Below, piece by piece: positions 56,907 through 64,000 of a DNA stretch of 64,000 bases. The translations under genes and the position numbers were made by a program. Origin of the DNA: Flavobacterium coralii. Its GTDB lineage: Bacteria; Bacteroidota; Bacteroidia; Flavobacteriales; Flavobacteriaceae. The stretch's first letter is position 1; every line of letters starts with the position of its first letter. The stretch lies in NCBI RefSeq assembly GCF_019891545.1, contig NZ_JAHDIU010000001.1, forward strand, positions 124,001 through 188,000, read 5' to 3'. The notes under the pieces are model-generated. The model saw nothing but the letters and a program-made list of their open reading frames with translations. It was not told the DNA's origin and made no database searches.

Positions 56907-57497
56907 CTAATGGCTTTTTGCCAGTTTGGCGCGTACTTTACTTAAAAATTCGGCTGAGATGCCAAGATAGGAAGCGATGTAATGCTGTGCCACACGTTGG
57001 GGCAGGGTAGGGTAGTGCTCTAAAAATTCGATATACTTTTCAGTTGCCGATTTTGCTATGGTATTAAAAAGCCTGTTCTGGGTAACGGCAAGGTGGCGTT
57101 GCAGCAGTATACGGAAAGCCCTTTCGAAGCGCGGTGCTTTTTCAAAAAGGGTTTCTTTAGCTTCGGGGGTAAAAATAAGGAATTCGCAATCTTCAAGGGT
57201 TTCTATAAATACGCGGCTTGGCTCATTTTCATAAATACTGAACGAAATATCGCTTATCCATGAATCTTCAACTGCAAATTGCAGTATCACTTCAGATCCG
57301 TTTTCATCAATATAGTATTTACGCACACAGCCTTTCACTACATAAGCCTCAAAATTGCATACCTCGCCTTCATGCAGCATTATTGTTTTTTTGGGCTCAT
57401 TGCGGACTTGCAGCAGCGAATTGAAAATAGCAAGTTCTGCATCGCTAAAGGTAACATAGCGGCTTATGCTTTTATTGATACTGCTGTAGCTTTCCAT
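56907..57497 (-). CDS. Crp/Fnr-family transcriptional regulator
   Basis: A 196-residue regulator with an N-terminal cyclic nucleotide-binding-like domain (about 10-130, LHEGEVCNFEAYVVKGCVRKYY) and a C-terminal helix-turn-helix (about 150-190, VAQHYIASYLGISAEFLSKVRAKL). It lacks the cysteines of Fnr. The start at 57497 (MESYSSINKS) is favoured over an ATG 19 codons upstream. A TATATTTG -7 box (57522-57515) lies just before it. Targets are unknown; the neighbouring pirin and YceI genes are candidates but this is inference. Confidence 0.88.
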   Translation of the reverse strand: MESYSSINKSISRYVTFSDAELAIFNSLLQVRNEPKKTIMLHEGEVCNFEAYVVKGCVRKYYIDENGSEVILQFAVEDSWISDISFSIYENEPSRVFIETLEDCEFLIFTPEAKETLFEKAPRFERAFRILLQRHLAVTQNRLFNTIAKSATEKYIEFLEHYPTLPQRVAQHYIASYLGISAEFLSKVRAKLAKSH

Positions 57498-57533
57498 ATT
57501 GGTGCGGTTTCCTACAAATATAATGAAAGGCAA

Positions 57534-57556
57534 CAAAAAAGTGCCCGAAGGCACTC
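57534..57556 (-). terminator. Terminator after the DUF4199 gene
   Basis: On the (-) strand a 6-bp stem AGTGCC / GGCACT with a TTCG loop, followed by six to seven T (A-run 57534-57540 on +). It lies between DUF4199 and the Crp-type gene. Confidence 0.85.
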
Positions 57557-57557
57557 A

Positions 57558-58085
57558 TTATACATTTACTATTCTTTTCTTTTTGAGTATCGCAGCTACT
57601 AAAAGCGATATTACTATACCAATCGGCAGTATTTCGATATAAGTGTACAAAGCAGCAAATAGCGGATAATCGTCATAAAACTGTTCATATCCTTTTATCT
57701 GCGAAACTTCTGCGGCAATTTTCTCAGCAGGTTCGCCTGCCGCCGCAAGTGCCTGCCCATGCATCTCGGCCATTTTACCCCAAAAATCATCTAAGATGAA
57801 ATAATATTCTATAAGCCATGTTACCACATAAATGGTAGAAGCAATAAGGCTTATATAAAGCCCCACAAGGAAGGCTTTTTTAAATGTGATTACCCCATTG
57901 TTGTATTTGTCGCGATAATTTTTAACCGCCACAAAAATAAGCGACAACCCAAGCAGCATAGAAGCGAAGCCGTAATACATGGCGCTCTGCATATCTATGG
58001 CTTCGGGAAAGATAGTGAATACGATAAAGCCGATAATACTGATAAACCCTGCAACGAGGCCAAAGGCCCATACATTTTTCTTCAT
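57558..58085 (-). CDS. DUF4199 family membrane protein
   Basis: A 175-residue inner-membrane protein with four hydrophobic segments (about residues 8-26, 36-54, 76-96 and 144-165). This is the DUF4199 layout common in Bacteroidota. A poorly hydrophobic loop (about 100-140) has charged residues. Function unknown. Its terminator is a strong UUCG-type hairpin. Confidence 0.8.
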   Translation of the reverse strand: MKKNVWAFGLVAGFISIIGFIVFTIFPEAIDMQSAMYYGFASMLLGLSLIFVAVKNYRDKYNNGVITFKKAFLVGLYISLIASTIYVVTWLIEYYFILDDFWGKMAEMHGQALAAAGEPAEKIAAEVSQIKGYEQFYDDYPLFAALYTYIEILPIGIVISLLVAAILKKKRIVNV

Positions 58086-58192
58086 AATAGTTTTGTTTAA
58101 GTTTTATACGGGCAAAGGTGCTTTAGTTGCAGTTTATATTGCTCATACTTTTGGGTGATTCTCTGCATTACAGGTATTTTCACACTAAAGTA

Positions 58193-58666
58193 TCAGGCAA
58201 TAATACCCATTTGCCTTGCCTTTTCCACCGCCTGCGTGCGGCGTTTAACTTCAAGCTTTTCATACAATTTAGAGGTGTGTGTCTTAACTGTGTTGAGCGA
58301 TACAAACAGTTTACCCGCAATTTCGGCATTGCTTAATCCGGTAGCTAAAAGCTCAAGCACTTCTGTTTCGCGTGGGCTGAGGTTTAAAGCTGCAAGCGCT
58401 TCTTCATTGCGTACAAAATCATTTGTGTGTTTCACATAAACGGTTTTTTCTACCACTACCACCTCTTTTTTTGGCGTTGCAACTTTAAGGGCTACCCATA
58501 TGCCAAGCGCGGTAAAGATAAGTGCTATTGCACCAAAGTATATATCCTGTGCATGGCTCATGATAAGCAGCCTTATTTCGAGCCAGCGCATAACAAACAG
58601 CAGTAGGGCAAGCGCACAGCCGTAAAGAATTACAAGTTTATGTTTCAAAAAAAATGCCCTGAACAT
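58193..58666 (-). CDS. Membrane-anchored LuxR-type (GerE) transcriptional regulator
   Basis: A 157-residue protein with two predicted membrane segments (about residues 9-28 and 40-60), then a short linker and a LuxR-type helix-turn-helix (about 93-157): LSPRETEVLELLATGLSNAEIAGKLFVSLNTVKTHTSKLYEKL. There is no receiver or ligand-binding domain. It lies directly downstream of the permease-thioredoxin gene on the same strand. A promoter inside the end of that gene could also drive it alone. Likely a regulator tied to a membrane signal; targets unknown. Confidence 0.85.
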   Translation of the reverse strand: MFRAFFLKHKLVILYGCALALLLFVMRWLEIRLLIMSHAQDIYFGAIALIFTALGIWVALKVATPKKEVVVVEKTVYVKHTNDFVRNEEALAALNLSPRETEVLELLATGLSNAEIAGKLFVSLNTVKTHTSKLYEKLEVKRRTQAVEKARQMGIIA

Positions 58667-58682
58667 TTTGAACTGTTTAGGG

Positions 58683-58710
58683 CAAAGATAAAATTATTTT
58701 TGTTCTTCAA
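58683..58710 (-). promoter_or_regulatory. Promoter of the LuxR-type gene
   Basis: On the (-) strand TTG (58710-58708), 17-base spacer, TATCTTTG (58690-58683), 17 bases before the ATG at 58666. It overlaps the last codons of the permease-thioredoxin gene. Confidence 0.55.
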
Positions 58711-60901
58711 GTCCCAGGGCCTGCCGCAGCAACTGCTCAAAAACAGGCTCTGATGGGTAAGGCATATCGGCATTAACCAAATTTCCTTCAGGATCTATAA
58801 GGATAAACCTCGGGATGCTTTCAGCATTGTAATCCTTGCTGAACTGTTTTTCATTTTTAATGTGCAATTGCAGTACCGATTTTGATTTTGTTTTGGCCTC
58901 TACCAGCCATTTGTCAACCCTTGCATCTACGCTGGCTGCAAGAAACTGTATGTTGTTATTTTTATATTTAACGGCCATTTTTTCAAAATAGGGCGACTGG
59001 TAAACACATGGCGCGCACCAGGTTGCCCAAACATCTATCGCTACATATTTACCACGGAAGTCGGCAAGGCTTACAGGCTGGTTATTCATTGTTACAGCAT
59101 CAAACAATGGCGCTTCCATTCCTTTGGATAGCTTGTTTATAATTTCTTTTTTATAATTTATAATGTTGTTGTAACGCTCATTTTTAAACATTGGAGTATA
59201 TACTACTGCAAGGCTGTCACGCTCTTTTTTATCAGAGGCTTCTTTTATACTTTTTTCCAGTTGCTTAAAAAGTATTTTGTCTTTAAAGTCGCCTACAGGC
59301 ATTTTTGCAATAGCGCGCAAGGCTTTAGCGTTTTCACTTATATCCTCTGTATCCGCTTTAGTTATTTGAGACGAAACATAATTAAAATACTCATCGTTAC
59401 TTAATAGCCCCTGCTCATTAAGCGGTACGGTTTTTCTTATCTCTGCTATTTCAGGGGTTTCTTTCGTTTCCTTGTCAGGATATAAAGCAGTCCTTTTTTT
59501 CAGGAAATCTTCCCATAAGTTAAGATAGGTAAGCGTGAGAATCTTTTTATTCTGCATTTTAAAATCGTCTCTCGGCACATAATTATCAACCGTTTTAAAG
59601 TTGTCAGACTCGTTCATCTTCTCCTTCCATTCGTCAACCAGTTCATTAATTATCTTTTCTTCATCATCCAGGCCAATATTTTCCTGAATATAATAGCTTA
59701 CGCTGCTCCAACTGTATTTGTTATCTTTTTTATAGCGATTTTCAGCAAGGCGTGTTCCCGTTACTTCCGCATCGGCTGCCTGTCCGCGTTTTGTTACGGC
59801 AATGTGCAGACTGTCGTTGCTTGACATTACAACATTTATAGCTCCGGCTTCGCCTATCGCAACCTGGTATATATCCAGTGGCATATTCTTCTTTATCTCA
59901 TAATGGAATTTATTGTCTTTAACATCTATTTCAGCAATAGTGTCGTTGATAAATGCGTCACGAACATAGAGTTTATTAATAGGCGTATCAGAGTCTATTA
60001 TACCGGCAATTATAGTTTTGCCGTACGGTTGCATTACATCGGGCGTAAGGGTATAAGCCAGTAATCCGCCAAATACAGCAAGAACCCCAACAAGCATGCC
60101 TGCCCTTTTAGGCGTACCAAAAGCATATTTAAGCGTTTTGTGCCTGTACCACTGGAAACCGATATACAGCACTATTAAAGAACATAACAGGCTTACAATA
60201 GCCGAATAGGTAAACCAGTAGCCCAGTTCGCTGCCTTTTTTATAGGTTGATATTTTGCCAAGCACATCAATTGGGTACCACTCCGGAACGATGCCCATTG
60301 CGGTGAGGAAAAGATAGGCCAGCAACAGGAAAAAACCTACAAGTATAGACCATATAAAACTTGGCATTATTACCGATATCATATATTGGAATGCAGTAAG
60401 GTACAGCCCGGCAATAAACAGCCTTGCGGCAATAAGCAACGCGTCTGCAAGAGCAGGGGTAAGTGCTGCGTTTTCAGGTACCTCATTTACCATTGATATA
60501 ATCCACCCGAAAAGATAGCAGCCTCCAATAAGAGATACTATACTGATCAGGTTCGCGGTAAGCACCACAGTGAATTTAGAAAAATAGATGGAGGCCTTAG
60601 TTAATGGCTGGGTTTCCATAAGCTGCCAACCACCGTTCTTATGGTCAAGCTGCGTTATCCTGCTTACGGTTATAATAATCATAAGCGGGAAAAAGAATGT
60701 AGCAAAAGGGTCGAGGCAGTTCTCTATAAACTTTATAAAGTAGTTATAAGGCAGCTGCTCGCGCTCATGCATTATATTTGTAAGGTTTACTATAGTTAAT
60801 ATAACAGGCGAAATAATACCTAAAATTGCTGCGGTTATATACAGCCCTGTACCTTTTTTCTTTATGTGTTCGGCTTTTAGTGCCGTTAGGAAATTTTGCA
60901 T
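58694..60901 (-). CDS. ABC-2 permease fused to a TlpA-like thioredoxin domain
   Basis: A 735-residue fusion. The first ~290 residues are an ABC-2-type permease with about seven hydrophobic segments (about 19-43, 65-82, 110-135, 152-180, 183-205, 228-252 and 268-288). A ~300-residue region follows whose start (about 295-400) resembles the DUF4369-like domain found before TlpA domains in Bacteroidota. The last ~130 residues are a thioredoxin fold: DVWATWCAPC with C629/C632, and IPRFILIDPEG with the cis-Pro. An odd number of membrane segments with the N-terminus inside puts the thioredoxin domain in the periplasm. Immediately upstream is its ATPase gene (25-base gap). I do not recognise this architecture. 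Likely an exporter or envelope-redox device; function inferred. Confidence 0.85.
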   Translation of the reverse strand: MQNFLTALKAEHIKKKGTGLYITAAILGIISPVILTIVNLTNIMHEREQLPYNYFIKFIENCLDPFATFFFPLMIIITVSRITQLDHKNGGWQLMETQPLTKASIYFSKFTVVLTANLISIVSLIGGCYLFGWIISMVNEVPENAALTPALADALLIAARLFIAGLYLTAFQYMISVIMPSFIWSILVGFFLLLAYLFLTAMGIVPEWYPIDVLGKISTYKKGSELGYWFTYSAIVSLLCSLIVLYIGFQWYRHKTLKYAFGTPKRAGMLVGVLAVFGGLLAYTLTPDVMQPYGKTIIAGIIDSDTPINKLYVRDAFINDTIAEIDVKDNKFHYEIKKNMPLDIYQVAIGEAGAINVVMSSNDSLHIAVTKRGQAADAEVTGTRLAENRYKKDNKYSWSSVSYYIQENIGLDDEEKIINELVDEWKEKMNESDNFKTVDNYVPRDDFKMQNKKILTLTYLNLWEDFLKKRTALYPDKETKETPEIAEIRKTVPLNEQGLLSNDEYFNYVSSQITKADTEDISENAKALRAIAKMPVGDFKDKILFKQLEKSIKEASDKKERDSLAVVYTPMFKNERYNNIINYKKEIINKLSKGMEAPLFDAVTMNNQPVSLADFRGKYVAIDVWATWCAPCVYQSPYFEKMAVKYKNNNIQFLAASVDARVDKWLVEAKTKSKSVLQLHIKNEKQFSKDYNAESIPRFILIDPEGNLVNADMPYPSEPVFEQLLRQALGLEEQK

Positions 60902-60926
60902 TGGTTTTGTTTTAGTTGGTTATACA

Positions 60927-61832
60927 TTAACGGATGAGCGACATGAACCACTCTTCGAGCCCGTTGAGTATCTTAATTTCATAAATGCCCGCACCCGACT
61001 CTACAAGCTTTTTGGTAAACTGCGGAATTTCTTCCCTGTTAGGCAGTTCTAAAACAACTTGTGAGGTATTTTCCAGTACAGCCTCAGGATACTCTGCTAA
61101 AAGCCTTTCGTGCCATTCAGCAGCATTACTCAGTGTAAGCTGTATTTTACAAGCACCCGAAAACTTTGAAAGCTCTTCAATAGTGCCTTCAAACTTTAGC
61201 TTGCCGTGGCTTATAATACCCACGTGCGTACACATTTTTTCAATTTCCGCCAGCAGGTGGCTCGATACAAAAATGGTAATCCCTTTTTCTTTATTCAGCT
61301 TTACCAGCAGTTGCCTTATATCGCGCATCCCGTTTGGGTCTAAACCGTTAACGGGTTCGTCAAGCAACAGGATATCAGGTTCGTTTAGCAGGGTTATGGC
61401 TATTGCAAGCCTTTGCTTCATACCCAGAGAATAATACTTTACTTTTCGCTTTGCATCAGCAGCAAGATCAACCAGTTGCAGCACTTCCGCAATGCGGCTT
61501 TCAGGCACATTGCGCAGCTTTGCAATATATTTAAGGTTATTATACCCGCTAAGGTGCAGGTATAAGGCAGGGCTTTCTACAAGCGCGCCTACATTATTAA
61601 ACACCTGTGGCAGCTGTTCTTTAAGCGGCTTACCGAAAATAGTTATAGCGTTTTCCTGTTCAGGCAAGATGCCTGTTAGCAGCCGCATAGTGGTGGATTT
61701 ACCCGCGCCGTTAGGCCCTAAAAACCCGTAGATGGAACCTTTCGGGATGTTAAGCGAAACGTTGTCTAAAACTTTTTTGTGCCTTGAAAAACGGAAGTTA
61801 AGTGCATGTGTTTGTATTATGCAGTCTGTCAT
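60927..61832 (-). CDS. ABC transporter ATP-binding protein (partner of the thioredoxin-fused permease)
   Basis: The nucleotide-binding subunit of an ABC-2-type exporter. Walker A GPNGAGKST is near residue 36, the signature YSLGMKQRLAIA near 130, Walker B LLLDEPVNGLDP near 151, and the switch His in FVSSHLLAEIE. The length of 301 residues is like lantibiotic-immunity or bacitracin-type ATPases. The start at 61832 (MTDCIIQTH) is preferred; a longer frame to 61958 overlaps the yaaA start and promoter. It is the first gene of the block ATPase / permease-thioredoxin / LuxR-type regulator. Confidence 0.93.
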   Translation of the reverse strand: MTDCIIQTHALNFRFSRHKKVLDNVSLNIPKGSIYGFLGPNGAGKSTTMRLLTGILPEQENAITIFGKPLKEQLPQVFNNVGALVESPALYLHLSGYNNLKYIAKLRNVPESRIAEVLQLVDLAADAKRKVKYYSLGMKQRLAIAITLLNEPDILLLDEPVNGLDPNGMRDIRQLLVKLNKEKGITIFVSSHLLAEIEKMCTHVGIISHGKLKFEGTIEELSKFSGACKIQLTLSNAAEWHERLLAEYPEAVLENTSQVVLELPNREEIPQFTKKLVESGAGIYEIKILNGLEEWFMSLIR

Positions 61833-61884
61833 AGTAGTTAAGTTGGTGATTAGGTTTGCTAATATAATAAATTGCCGCCGTATG

Positions 61885-61915
61885 TTGTAATAGTTAACCT
61901 GCGGTAGTATATTTG
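61885..61915 (+). promoter_or_regulatory. yaaA promoter
   Basis: TTG (61885-61887), 20-base spacer, TATATTTG (61908-61915), 17 bases before the ATG at 61933. A good Bacteroidota promoter match. Confidence 0.65.
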
Positions 61916-61932
61916 AAGTATAAACGCAGAAA

Positions 61933-62691
61933 ATGAAAATTGTTATATCTCCCGCCAAAACACTTGATTACGAAAGCAAACTGCCTACCCGAAAGCATAC
62001 TATGCCCGCTTTCCTGGAGCAGTCTGAAACAATACAGGAAACCCTGAAAGAAAAGTCGCAACCGCAGCTTATGGAGCTTATGGATATATCTGATAAGCTT
62101 GCGGAGCTTAACTGGCAGCGCAACCAGGAATGGGCAACACCGTTTACAACCAAAAATGCCCGCCCCGCCGTTTATGCTTTTAACGGAGATGTTTATACAG
62201 GCCTTGATGCTTACACAATACCCACATCTAAACTGAATAAATTACAGGATACACTGCGGATACTTTCAGGGCTGTACGGGCTGCTGAAGCCATTAGACCT
62301 GATACAGCCTTACCGTTTGGAAATGGGCACTAAACTGGAAGTAGGGGAGCACAAAGATTTATATGATTTTTGGAGAAGCACTGTAACGGAAACGCTTAAT
62401 AATGAGCTGAAGGATGATGAGTTGTTTTTAAACCTTGCCAGCCAGGAATATTTTAATGCCATTGATGAAAAAGCACTTAAAGTACCGGTTGTAACCTGCG
62501 AGTTTAAAGATTATAAAGACGGCAAGTTGCGTATGGTTAGCTTTTTTGCCAAAAAAGCAAGGGGGATGATGGTGCGCTACATTCTTGATAAGAACATCCG
62601 CTCACTAAAAGGCTTAAAAGGTTTTGACTATGACGGGTATCGTTACGACCCTAAGCTATCAGATAAAACAACGCTTGTTTTTACACGATAA
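61933..62691 (+). CDS. yaaA: Peroxide stress protein YaaA
   Basis: A 252-residue YaaA/DUF328 protein. In E. coli YaaA lowers intracellular free iron during peroxide stress and binds DNA; the mechanism is not fully known. The N-terminal KIVISPAKTLDYES and the central RILSGLYGLLKPLDLIQPYRLEMG are the family signatures, and KARGMMVRYILDKN is near the end. Length is normal. The gene has its own promoter and a perfect palindromic terminator, so it is monocistronic. Confidence 0.93.
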   Translation: MKIVISPAKTLDYESKLPTRKHTMPAFLEQSETIQETLKEKSQPQLMELMDISDKLAELNWQRNQEWATPFTTKNARPAVYAFNGDVYTGLDAYTIPTSKLNKLQDTLRILSGLYGLLKPLDLIQPYRLEMGTKLEVGEHKDLYDFWRSTVTETLNNELKDDELFLNLASQEYFNAIDEKALKVPVVTCEFKDYKDGKLRMVSFFAKKARGMMVRYILDKNIRSLKGLKGFDYDGYRYDPKLSDKTTLVFTR

Positions 62692-62724
62692 AAAAAGGCT
62701 GTCTAAATTTAGACAGCCTTTTTT
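62691..62724. terminator. Bidirectional terminator after yaaA
   Basis: A perfect 17-bp self-complementary arm, AAAAAAGGCTGTCTAAA / TTTAGACAGCCTTTTTT, with A-run and T-run on the two sides. It serves yaaA (+) and the convergent exporter gene (-). Confidence 0.9.
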
Positions 62725-62743
62725 ATGTAGTTATTGCACTTTT

Positions 62744-64000
62744 TTAATGCATTGCTTCGCTCATATCTACTTTGCTTTTGCCCCGCCTTACCAAAAGGAT
62801 GAACGGTATGCACAACAGGAACAATATACCCAGGTAAAGAAATACATCCATGTAGGACAGTATGGTTGCCTGCTTGGTAACCGTACCATTCATAACGGCA
62901 TAGGCTTTTTGCAATGCTTCATTTTCGGGTATGCCGCGCGACATGAACCCCATTTTTAATTGCTGCACACGCTGCTGTACCTCAAAGCTGGCCGTGTTAA
63001 GGTGTGATACAAGGTTAACCCGGTGCTCCTGAGAAAAACGTGCTATAAAAGTGGTAATGATAGCAATACCGAACGAGCCGCCAAGCTGGCGCATCATACC
63101 TGTAAACGCGGCACCTTCGCCAATACTTTTACCTTTAAGTGTTGATAGTGAAAGCGTAGTTATGGGCACGAACAGAAGCCCAAGCCCCATACCGCGAAGG
63201 ATAAGCGGCCAGAACATATGTTCCTCTCCCGTATCATTAGTTATAATGTTATGCATCCAGAAAGTAAAGAAGAAAAATATAAGGAAACCTACAGCCACCA
63301 TATAGGTTTGCGGTACGCCTTTCTGTATCAATTTACCGATAATAGGCATCATGAATGCTGTAGTAAGAGAGCTTGGTATCAGCAATAATCCTGTTTCTAA
63401 AGCTGTCCACCCCAGTATAGATTGTGTATATATGGGCACAATAAAAGTAGAACCATATAAACCGAATCCTAATATAAAGCACATTATCGTACCAATGCGC
63501 AGGTTACTGTCCTTTAATACGCTAAGGTTTACTATCGGGTACTTGTAAGTTAGCTCGCGCCATATAAACGCAAAGAACCCGAAAAACGAAACCAGGCTTA
63601 GTGTTATAATAGTACCGTCGGCAAACCAGTCATCCTGTTGCCCGTGTTCTAATACATACTGTAAAGAACCTATAAATGAAGCAAGGAAAACAATACCCCA
63701 CCAGTCCACCTGGTTGGCTTTGAGTTTTTCGCCATACTTAGGGCTGCGCACATATATAAGTGTAAGAAAGGTAGCTATTATACCAATGGGTATGTTAATG
63801 TAAAATATGTAAGGCCACGAATAGTTATCTACTATATAACCACCAAGTGGTGGGCCTAATGTTGGCCCTACAATAACCCCCATGCCATATATGGCCTGAG
63901 CCATACCGCGTTTTGCAGCGGGGTAGCTTTCTGTAATAATAGTTTGCGCCGTTACCAACAGCGCACCGCCGCCCATACCCTGAATGAACCTGAAAAGGAC
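62744..64000 (-). CDS. DHA2-family (EmrB/QacA) drug exporter, 5' end missing
   Basis: The frame continues past the right edge with VLFRFIQGMGGGALL, which is the typical motif after the third or fourth membrane segment of EmrB/QacA exporters. Only the C-terminal ~418 residues are present. They show about ten hydrophobic segments, GPTLGPPLGGYIVDNYSWPYIFYINIP-type motif C near the start, and TGMMRQLGGSFGIA near residue 290. A proton-driven exporter of toxic compounds with 14 segments is inferred. Partners such as EmrA or TolC-type genes would be expected just upstream on this strand, outside the window. Confidence 0.9.
   Translation of the reverse strand, partial: VLFRFIQGMGGGALLVTAQTIITESYPAAKRGMAQAIYGMGVIVGPTLGPPLGGYIVDNYSWPYIFYINIPIGIIATFLTLIYVRSPKYGEKLKANQVDWWGIVFLASFIGSLQYVLEHGQQDDWFADGTIITLSLVSFFGFFAFIWRELTYKYPIVNLSVLKDSNLRIGTIMCFILGFGLYGSTFIVPIYTQSILGWTALETGLLLIPSSLTTAFMMPIIGKLIQKGVPQTYMVAVGFLIFFFFTFWMHNIITNDTGEEHMFWPLILRGMGLGLLFVPITTLSLSTLKGKSIGEGAAFTGMMRQLGGSFGIAIITTFIARFSQEHRVNLVSHLNTASFEVQQRVQQLKMGFMSRGIPENEALQKAYAVMNGTVTKQATILSYMDVFLYLGILFLLCIPFILLVRRGKSKVDMSEAMH

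Noticed and set aside
61833-61958. Longer start for the ABC ATPase
   Set aside because: It would overlap the yaaA promoter and start codon; the 42 extra residues do not look like the family.
1-64000. tRNA, rRNA or CRISPR features
   Set aside because: No cloverleaf-like set with a plausible anticodon, no rRNA-like segment and no regularly spaced direct repeats were recognised; a tRNAscan or covariance search was not possible here.

Overview
The window looks like a chromosomal segment of a member of the Flavobacteriaceae (Bacteroidota), most like Flavobacterium or a close relative. The evidence is: three very large secreted proteins with type IX secretion (T9SS) sorting domains (two type A, one type B/CHU_C); a bacillithiol-linked YtxJ protein; a roughly 590-residue ribosomal protein S1; a DUF4199 protein; and repeated matches to the Bacteroidota promoter form TTG-N17..21-TAnnTTTG. 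No phage, integrase, transposase, CRISPR array, rRNA or tRNA was seen. The window appears to be core chromosome with a few accessory or decayed pieces.

Layout. 1-5508: 3' part of a giant T9SS adhesin-like gene, closed by a strong terminator. 5613-9531 (+): glycosyltransferase, coaE and a histidine kinase/response regulator pair. 9592-17466 (-): a long co-directional run of acyl-ACP thioesterase, miaA, a K+ channel with a zinc ribbon, a DEDDh/GIY-YIG nuclease fusion, YggS, DUF1015, 3-hydroxybutyryl-CoA dehydrogenase and a Gfo/Idh/MocA oxidoreductase. 17633-25214: pcm, a DUF3857/transglutaminase protein, ytxJ (-) and clpB. 25283-29578: two small membrane proteins, a palindromic repeat and a T9SS type B protein (-). 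29910-33342: rpsA with a long leader, a frameshifted lipoprotein, a fasciclin protein and a small membrane protein. 33346-38027: glutaminyl cyclase (-), the SRP RNA gene, an SDR, an outer-membrane protein, a transaldolase-like aldolase, a second copy of the palindromic repeat and a CPYC flavoprotein (-). 38109-43569: ClC channel, AlkD-like protein, ACP phosphodiesterase, glmM (+) and a YdcF protein. 43654-52156 (-): T9SS choice-of-anchor I protein, an HExxH membrane protein, an M14 peptidase, coaD and ddl. 52258-55094 (+): PASTA protein, RluA-type pseudouridine synthase and M23 peptidase. 55229-61832 (-): YceI, exported-looking pirin, Crp-type regulator, DUF4199, a membrane-anchored LuxR-type regulator, an ABC permease fused to a thioredoxin domain, and its ATPase. 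61933-64000: yaaA and the 3' part of an EmrB/QacA-type exporter.

How the genes work together. Most are housekeeping: CoA synthesis (coaE, coaD), peptidoglycan and envelope (glmM, ddl, M23, PASTA), translation and tRNA/rRNA modification (rpsA, miaA, RluA), protein export (SRP RNA), proteostasis and redox (clpB, pcm, ytxJ). The most unusual locus is 58193-61832. There a short DNA-binding protein with two membrane segments, a permease carrying a TlpA-like CAPC thioredoxin domain predicted to be periplasmic, and an ATPase lie in one co-directional block. Other points of interest are a UvrC-type four-cysteine motif in the exonuclease/GIY-YIG fusion, and three long palindromic elements that all sit in tail-to-tail intergenic gaps.
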